Origin: Achromobacter anxifer
GTDB lineage: Bacteria; Pseudomonadota; Gammaproteobacteria; Burkholderiales; Burkholderiaceae_B
Assembly: GCF_903652925.1 (NCBI RefSeq)
Contig: NZ_CAHLAR010000008.1
Span: forward strand, 240,358 to 304,357
Direction of reading: 5' to 3'
Length of the DNA: 64,000 nt
Shown here: positions 59,541 to 64,000 of the stretch, in pieces
Layout: each line of letters starts with the position of its first letter
Numbering within the stretch: position 1 is the stretch's first letter
Position numbers and translations under genes: made by a program
The notes under the pieces: model-generated
What the model was told of the DNA's origin: nothing
Databases searched by the model: none
The model's input: only the letters and a program-made list of their open reading frames with translations

Positions 59541-61553
59541 ATGACTCCATCGTCCGCGCCCCGCCGCCCTGTCTCCCGCCGCCTGAGCGGCCTGGCCGTC
59601 CTGGCCGCGCTTGGCCTGCTGGCCGCCGCCGGCCCCGCGGCCCAGGCGCAGACGGCGCGCAAGCCCTCCCCCTACGAGAACATGTCGCGCCCCCTGCGTC
59701 CCGATGAGCTGGTGGTACAGCCGACGGACGATGCCAAGCGCGGCGGTCCCGCCTTCCTGAACCAGATCGCCAACCAGGCCGAGTTCCAGCAACTGGCGCG
59801 GGTCTACAACCCCGGCACGCCGCTGGAGATCCCGCACGTGCTGTTCGTGATCGACCGGCAGCAAGGCGACCGGATCTATTACCTGAATACGCCACGCTAT
59901 TCGCTGCACGAGAACTTTGCGCGCGAACGCCGCCTGCTGCCCGCCGGCGACAAGGCCACGCTGATCGCGCAGTACAAGGATCCGCAACGGCGCCTGCTGT
60001 TCGGCACCCTGAGCTGGCAGCGCGACCTGCCCGGCTATACCTATGAATTCTGGGAAGGCGACCGGCTCACGCCGGAACTGCTGCAGCTGACCCAACAGAA
60101 AGTGCAGGCCAGCTTCTATGAGCCGGTGCGCTTCAAGGCCAATTCCACCCTGCACGAACAGGTCGCGAAAAGCGCGGGCCTGGACGCCGTGACGCAGGAA
60201 TCGCTGCTGCGCGAACAGACCTTCCTGCCCCTGAACACCGGCGCCGCGCAGGGCCGCCTGCGCATCGTGAAGTCGGTGGACGACACGCCGGACATCGCGC
60301 CGACCGACATCCTGGTGCTGGACGAAGTGCCGGTGGCGCTGCCGCCCGTGGCCGGCCTGGTCACGCAACGGCCGTCCACCCTGCTGTCCCACGTCAACCT
60401 GCTGGCCAAGGGCTGGCGCATCCCCAATGCCTATGTGCGCGACGCCGTGGCGGCGCTGCGCGAGCACGACGGCCAATGGGTCGAGCTGACCGTCACCAGC
60501 AGCGGCTACCAGCTGCGGCGCATCGCCAAGCCCGAGGCCGCGCCGGCGCCCAAGCCCGCCGCCCGGCAGCTGCCCAAGCCCGACCTGACGGTCCAGACGA
60601 TCAAGCCGCTCTCCGGCATGGCCACGCGCGACAGCCGCCATTGCGGCGTCAAGGCGGCCAACCTGGGCGCGCTGAAATCCGCCCTGCCGCCCGCCGCCAC
60701 CGTGCCGGACGGTTTCTGCATCCCCTTCGCGCAGTACGCGGCCTTCATGGCGCAGCTGCATGTGGCGGAACGCGTCGCCGCGCTGGAACAACGGCCGGAC
60801 TTCGCCGGCGATGCCAACGTGCGCCGCGCCGAGCTGGCCGCGCTGCGCCAGGACATCGTCCAGGCGCAGCCCGATCCGGCGCTGGCCGCCGCCTGGCGCG
60901 AACGCTGGCAGAAGCAGTTGCAGGGGCGCGGCGTGTTCGTGCGCAGCTCGTCCAATTCCGAGGACCTGCCGGGCTTCAGCGGCGCCGGCCTCTACACCAC
61001 CGTGCCCAACGTGACGCAGGCCGATGCGCTGGCGCAGGCGGTGCAGACGGTGTGGGCCTCGGTCTACAACTTCGAAGCCTATGAGGCGCGGCGCGCGGCC
61101 GGCATCGGCAATGACGCCGTGGTGATGGCGGTGCTGGTGCAGCAGGCGGCGCCTTCCGACAGTTCCGGCGTGATGATCACGCGCGATCCCTTCGACGCCA
61201 GCCGCCGCTACGTCACCTACATCTCGGCCAAGCGCGGCCTGGGCATAAAGGTGGTCGAGGGCAAGCGCCAGGCCGAACAGGTGATGTATTCCAGCTGGTC
61301 CAAGGCGGTCCAGGTGCTGACCCGGTCCGCGGAGGACACCCAACTGGTGCCGGACGCCGCGGGCGGCGTGCGCGAAGTGCCGATCGAAGGCGCGCGCCAG
61401 GTCCTGAACGACGAGCTGGTGGCCCGGCTGGCCGCGGTCGGCGGCCAGGTCAAGCAGCGCCTGGGCGGCGCGGACCAGGACATCGAGTGGGCCGCGGTGG
61501 GCGACAAGATCCTGATCCTGCAGGCCCGGCCGTACGTGGACGGTAGCCGCTAA
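59541..61553 (+). CDS. Exported protein with phosphohistidine and PEP-synthase-like ATP-binding domains
   Basis: A 670-residue protein with a Sec-type N-terminus (RRLSGLAVLAALGLLAAAGPAAQAQ, likely cleavage near 37). After a ~200-residue N-terminal region, a swivel domain carries VTQRPSTLLSHVNLLAKGW with His284 in the position of the phosphorylated His of water/pyruvate dikinases; the His context resembles glucan, water dikinases. Residues about 380-665 are a PPDK/PEP-synthase ATP-grasp domain (VFVRSSSNSEDLPGFSGAGLY and the last DKILILQARP). This order, His domain before ATP domain, is that of glucan water dikinases. An ATP-using enzyme behind a signal peptide is odd; I assign family, not substrate. 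It is a single-gene unit. Confidence 0.8.
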   Translation: MTPSSAPRRPVSRRLSGLAVLAALGLLAAAGPAAQAQTARKPSPYENMSRPLRPDELVVQPTDDAKRGGPAFLNQIANQAEFQQLARVYNPGTPLEIPHVLFVIDRQQGDRIYYLNTPRYSLHENFARERRLLPAGDKATLIAQYKDPQRRLLFGTLSWQRDLPGYTYEFWEGDRLTPELLQLTQQKVQASFYEPVRFKANSTLHEQVAKSAGLDAVTQESLLREQTFLPLNTGAAQGRLRIVKSVDDTPDIAPTDILVLDEVPVALPPVAGLVTQRPSTLLSHVNLLAKGWRIPNAYVRDAVAALREHDGQWVELTVTSSGYQLRRIAKPEAAPAPKPAARQLPKPDLTVQTIKPLSGMATRDSRHCGVKAANLGALKSALPPAATVPDGFCIPFAQYAAFMAQLHVAERVAALEQRPDFAGDANVRRAELAALRQDIVQAQPDPALAAAWRERWQKQLQGRGVFVRSSSNSEDLPGFSGAGLYTTVPNVTQADALAQAVQTVWASVYNFEAYEARRAAGIGNDAVVMAVLVQQAAPSDSSGVMITRDPFDASRRYVTYISAKRGLGIKVVEGKRQAEQVMYSSWSKAVQVLTRSAEDTQLVPDAAGGVREVPIEGARQVLNDELVARLAAVGGQVKQRLGGADQDIEWAAVGDKILILQARPYVDGSR

Positions 61554-61563
61554 GGGCCAGGCT

Positions 61564-61605
61564 GGGCGCCGCGTCGGGCTGGACCGCCGCGCGAACGCGG
61601 CGCCC
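61564..61605. terminator. Bidirectional hairpin between dikinase-like gene and lpd
   Basis: GGGCGCCGCGT and ACGCGGCGCCC form a perfect 11-bp stem with a 20-base loop between the convergent stops at 61553 and 61620. No T-run. Confidence 0.5.
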
Positions 61606-61619
61606 TGCCCGCGGGCTCC

Positions 61620-63023
61620 TCAGATGTGCAGCGCGTGGCCCAGCGCCTTGAGCGCCGCTTCCTGCACGGCTTCGCCCAGGGTCGGATGGGCATGGATGGT
61701 GCCCGCCACGTCTTCCAGCGTCGCGCCCATTTCCAGCGACTGGCCGAAGGCCGCCGACAGTTCCGACACGCCGCGTCCCACCGCCTGCCAGCCCAGGATC
61801 AGGTGATTGTCGCGGCGCGCCACCACGCGCACGAAGCCGTCGGTGGATTCCAGCGTCATCGCCCGGCCGTTGGCGGCGAACGGGAAGGATGCGGTCAGGC
61901 AGTCCAGCCCCGCGCTTTCCACGTCGGCGGGCGACAAGCCCGCCACCACGACCTCGGGATCGGTGAAGCAGACCGCCGGAATGGCCGCGGGCTGGAAGTG
62001 GCGGCGCTTGCCCGCCACCAGCTCGGCCACCATCTCGCCCTGCGCCATGGCGCGATGCGCCAGCATGGGCTCGCCGGCAATATCGCCGATGGCCCACACG
62101 TCGCGCATGGAGGTGCGGCACTGGTCGTCGATGCGCAGCGCGTTGCCCTTGCGGTCCAGCTGCAGGCTTTCCAGCCCCCAGTCCAGCGTGCGCGGACGCC
62201 GTCCCACCGCGATCAGCACGCGGTCGGCCGGCAGCAGGCTCTCGACGCCGGCGGCATCCTGCACCCGCACCGCGTTGCCGGCGCCGTTCAGGCCCAGCAC
62301 CTTGCGGCCCAGATGCAGGGCCACGCCCATTTTCGCCAGCGCGGCGGCCACGGGCTTGGTAAGTTCGGCGTCGTAGGTCGGCAGGATGCGGTCCTGCGCC
62401 TCCACCACGGCCACCTCGGCGCCCAGCTTGCGGTACACGGTGCCCAGTTCCAGGCCGATGTAGCCGCCGCCCACCACCACCAGCTGCTTCGGAATGCTGG
62501 AGGGCGACAGCGCCTCGGTGGACGACACCACCATGCCGCCGAAGGGCATGGACGGCAGCGGCGTGGGCTCCGAGCCCGCCGCCAGCAGCAGGTGCTCGCA
62601 CTGGATGCGGATGGCGCCGGACTCGCCGGCGTCCACTTCCACCGTCTTGCCGTCCAGCAGCCGGGCCCAGCCGCGCACCACTTCCACGCCGTTCTTCTTC
62701 AGCAGCGCGGCCACGCCGCCCGTCAGCTTGCCGACGATGCCGTCCTTCCAGGCCACGGTCTGGGCCAGGTCGATGGCGGGCGCCGACACGGAAATGCCCA
62801 GCGCCGACTTGCCGGCGTAATGCCGCGCCTTGTCGAATTCCTCGGCGGCGTGGATCAGCGCCTTGGACGGAATGCAGCCGATGTTCAGGCAGGTGCCGCC
62901 CAGCTGCGCGCCTTCCACCAGGATGGTCGGCACGCCCAGCTGGCCGGCGCGGATGGCGGCCACGTAGCCGCCGGGGCCGCCGCCGATCACCAGCAAGGTC
63001 GTAGTCTTAGTGATCTGGCTCAT
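61620..63023 (-). CDS. lpdA: Dihydrolipoamide dehydrogenase (E3)
   Basis: A 467-residue flavoprotein disulphide reductase. [10 protein letters not shown] near residue 14 binds FAD, and Cys45/Cys50 in [15 protein letters not shown] are the redox pair. The NAD-binding [12 protein letters not shown] motif, an AIGD segment and the C-terminal catalytic His in [10 protein letters not shown] are present. It reoxidises the lipoyl group of E2 with NAD+. It starts two bases after the E2 gene, so it serves that complex. Confidence 0.95.
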   Translation of the reverse strand: MSQITKTTTLLVIGGGPGGYVAAIRAGQLGVPTILVEGAQLGGTCLNIGCIPSKALIHAAEEFDKARHYAGKSALGISVSAPAIDLAQTVAWKDGIVGKLTGGVAALLKKNGVEVVRGWARLLDGKTVEVDAGESGAIRIQCEHLLLAAGSEPTPLPSMPFGGMVVSSTEALSPSSIPKQLVVVGGGYIGLELGTVYRKLGAEVAVVEAQDRILPTYDAELTKPVAAALAKMGVALHLGRKVLGLNGAGNAVRVQDAAGVESLLPADRVLIAVGRRPRTLDWGLESLQLDRKGNALRIDDQCRTSMRDVWAIGDIAGEPMLAHRAMAQGEMVAELVAGKRRHFQPAAIPAVCFTDPEVVVAGLSPADVESAGLDCLTASFPFAANGRAMTLESTDGFVRVVARRDNHLILGWQAVGRGVSELSAAFGQSLEMGATLEDVAGTIHAHPTLGEAVQEAALKALGHALHI

Positions 63024-63025
63024 GC

Positions 63026-64000
63026 TTACTCCACGAAAAGCAGCGCGGGTTGTTCCAGCAGCGCGCGCACCGCCTGGATGAAGCGCGCCGCGTCCATGCC
63101 GTCTACCACGCGGTGGTCGAAGGACGACGACAGGTTCATCAGCTTGCGCGCCACCACGGCGCCATTGCGGATCGCCGGGCGCTCGACAATGCGGTTCACG
63201 CCCACGATGCCGACCTCGGGATGGTTGATCACCGGCGTGGTGACGATGCCGCCCAAGGGGCCCAGGCTGGTGATGGTGATGGTCGAACCCGACAGCTCGT
63301 CGCGGCTGGCCGTGCCCGTGCGCACCGCCTCGGCCAGCCGGACGATCTCGGCCGCCATGGACCAGAGGTCGCGCGCCTCGGCGTGGCGCATGACCGGCAC
63401 CATCAATCCGCCGTCGCTTTGCGTGGCGATGCCGATGTGGACCGCGCCATAGCGCGTGACCACGCCGCCCTCGTCGTCATAGCGCGCATTGATCTGCGGA
63501 AAGTCGCGCAGCGCCACCACCATGGCGCGCGCCAGAAGCGGCAGCAGCGTGAGCTTGCCGCGCGAAGCCCCCCATTTCTGGTTGAGGCTGGCGCGCAGTT
63601 CCTCCAGTTCGGTCACGTCGATTTCCTCGACGTAGCTGAAGTGCGGGATGCGGCGCTTGGACTCGGCCATCTTCTGCGCGATCTTGCGGCGCAGGCCGAT
63701 GACCGGCACGTTTTCCTCATCGTTGCGCTCGGAATAGGCCACGCCGCCGCGGGCCTGGTTCCCTGCGCCCTGCCCTTGCAGGTAGGCGTCCAGGTCCTCG
63801 TGCAGGATGCGGCCGGCCGGGCCGCTGCCGTGCACGTAGCGCAGTTCGATGCCCAGGTCCCAGGCGCGCTTGCGCACTGCCGGCGAGGCCAGCGGCTTTT
63901 CGCCGGGCTGGCGGGCGACGGAGGCCGGCGCCTGGCGCGCGGGCCGCGACGGCGCTGCTGGCGTCGGCGTTTTCGCGGGCGCGGCAGGCGCGGCGGCCTT
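63026..64000 (-). CDS. 2-oxoacid dehydrogenase E2 acyltransferase, 5' end cut by window edge
   Basis: About 324 residues are visible; the lipoyl domain and start lie beyond base 64000. The visible part begins in an alanine/proline linker, followed by a peripheral subunit-binding domain ([32 protein letters not shown]) and the catalytic domain ending in the [17 protein letters not shown] active site (His and Asp of HxxxDG). The late [10 protein letters not shown] and branched-chain-type LGIELR features favour a branched-chain 2-oxoacid (Bkd) over pyruvate E2, with moderate certainty. Cotranscribed with lpdA. Confidence 0.88.
   Translation of the reverse strand, partial: KAAAPAAPAKTPTPAAPSRPARQAPASVARQPGEKPLASPAVRKRAWDLGIELRYVHGSGPAGRILHEDLDAYLQGQGAGNQARGGVAYSERNDEENVPVIGLRRKIAQKMAESKRRIPHFSYVEEIDVTELEELRASLNQKWGASRGKLTLLPLLARAMVVALRDFPQINARYDDEGGVVTRYGAVHIGIATQSDGGLMVPVMRHAEARDLWSMAAEIVRLAEAVRTGTASRDELSGSTITITSLGPLGGIVTTPVINHPEVGIVGVNRIVERPAIRNGAVVARKLMNLSSSFDHRVVDGMDAARFIQAVRALLEQPALLFVE

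Overview
The window is a GC-rich (roughly two-thirds G+C), densely packed bacterial chromosome segment. Gene content, GTG starts, tightly overlapping operons and protein signatures point to Burkholderiales, most likely Alcaligenaceae (Achromobacter/Bordetella-like). The genus is inferred from protein resemblance, not from a database search. I see no rRNA, tRNA, CRISPR array, insertion sequence or prophage.

Layout: (1) 1-9821, one minus-strand operon: GntR regulator, ABC uptake system of the branched-chain amino acid class (binding protein, LivH, LivM, LivG, LivF), an isopropylmalate-dehydratase-like pair (LeuC/LeuD type) and hydantoinase/oxoprolinase HyuB and HyuA (HyuA runs off the left edge). 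(2) 9884-14815: a PAS/GGDEF diguanylate cyclase, two exported proteins of unknown function, YaeQ and a LysE-type exporter. (3) 14878-22870: gamma-glutamyltransferase plus a complete dipeptide/glutathione-type ABC importer with a fused double ATPase, divergent from a LysR regulator. (4) 22874-29470: a phosphorus-scavenging set (Tat-type phospholipase C, small lipoprotein, phosphodiesterase-like lipoprotein, PhoX-type phosphatase) with a good PHO box in front of phoX. (5) 29666-41201: an almost complete type II secretion system in unusual order: gspC, an opposed dedA, gspGHIJKLMN, opposed gspD-gspE, and gspF. (6) 41207-47771: a GC-rich tandem repeat, PII protein, NAD synthetase, MscS channel, argininosuccinate lyase and a hicAB toxin-antitoxin pair. 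(7) 48088-59053: an aromatic or hydroxylated-ring catabolic island with LuxR regulator, FAD monooxygenase, small conserved protein, VOC protein, atypical metallo-beta-lactamase-fold protein, FAH-family hydrolase, maleylacetoacetate/maleylpyruvate-type isomerase, MFS transporter and class I fumarase; facing it on the other strand are two LigB-superfamily proteins resembling the subunits of 2-aminophenol 1,6-dioxygenase. (8) 59541-64000: an exported protein with phosphohistidine and PEP-synthase-like ATP-binding domains, then E3 and (partial) E2 subunits of a 2-oxoacid dehydrogenase complex.

How parts work together: region 4 proteins carry Tat or lipoprotein signals and lie next to the secretion machinery of region 5, so a phosphate-responsive secretion unit is a reasonable hypothesis (compare the Pseudomonas Hxc system). 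Region 7 has the logic hydroxylation, ring opening, cis-trans isomerisation, C-C hydrolysis and fumarate disposal, but which protein opens the ring is open: the AmnA/AmnB-like pair and the VOC protein are both candidates, and the usual 2-aminomuconate genes are absent. The most unusual single protein is the exported dikinase-like protein at 59541-61553.
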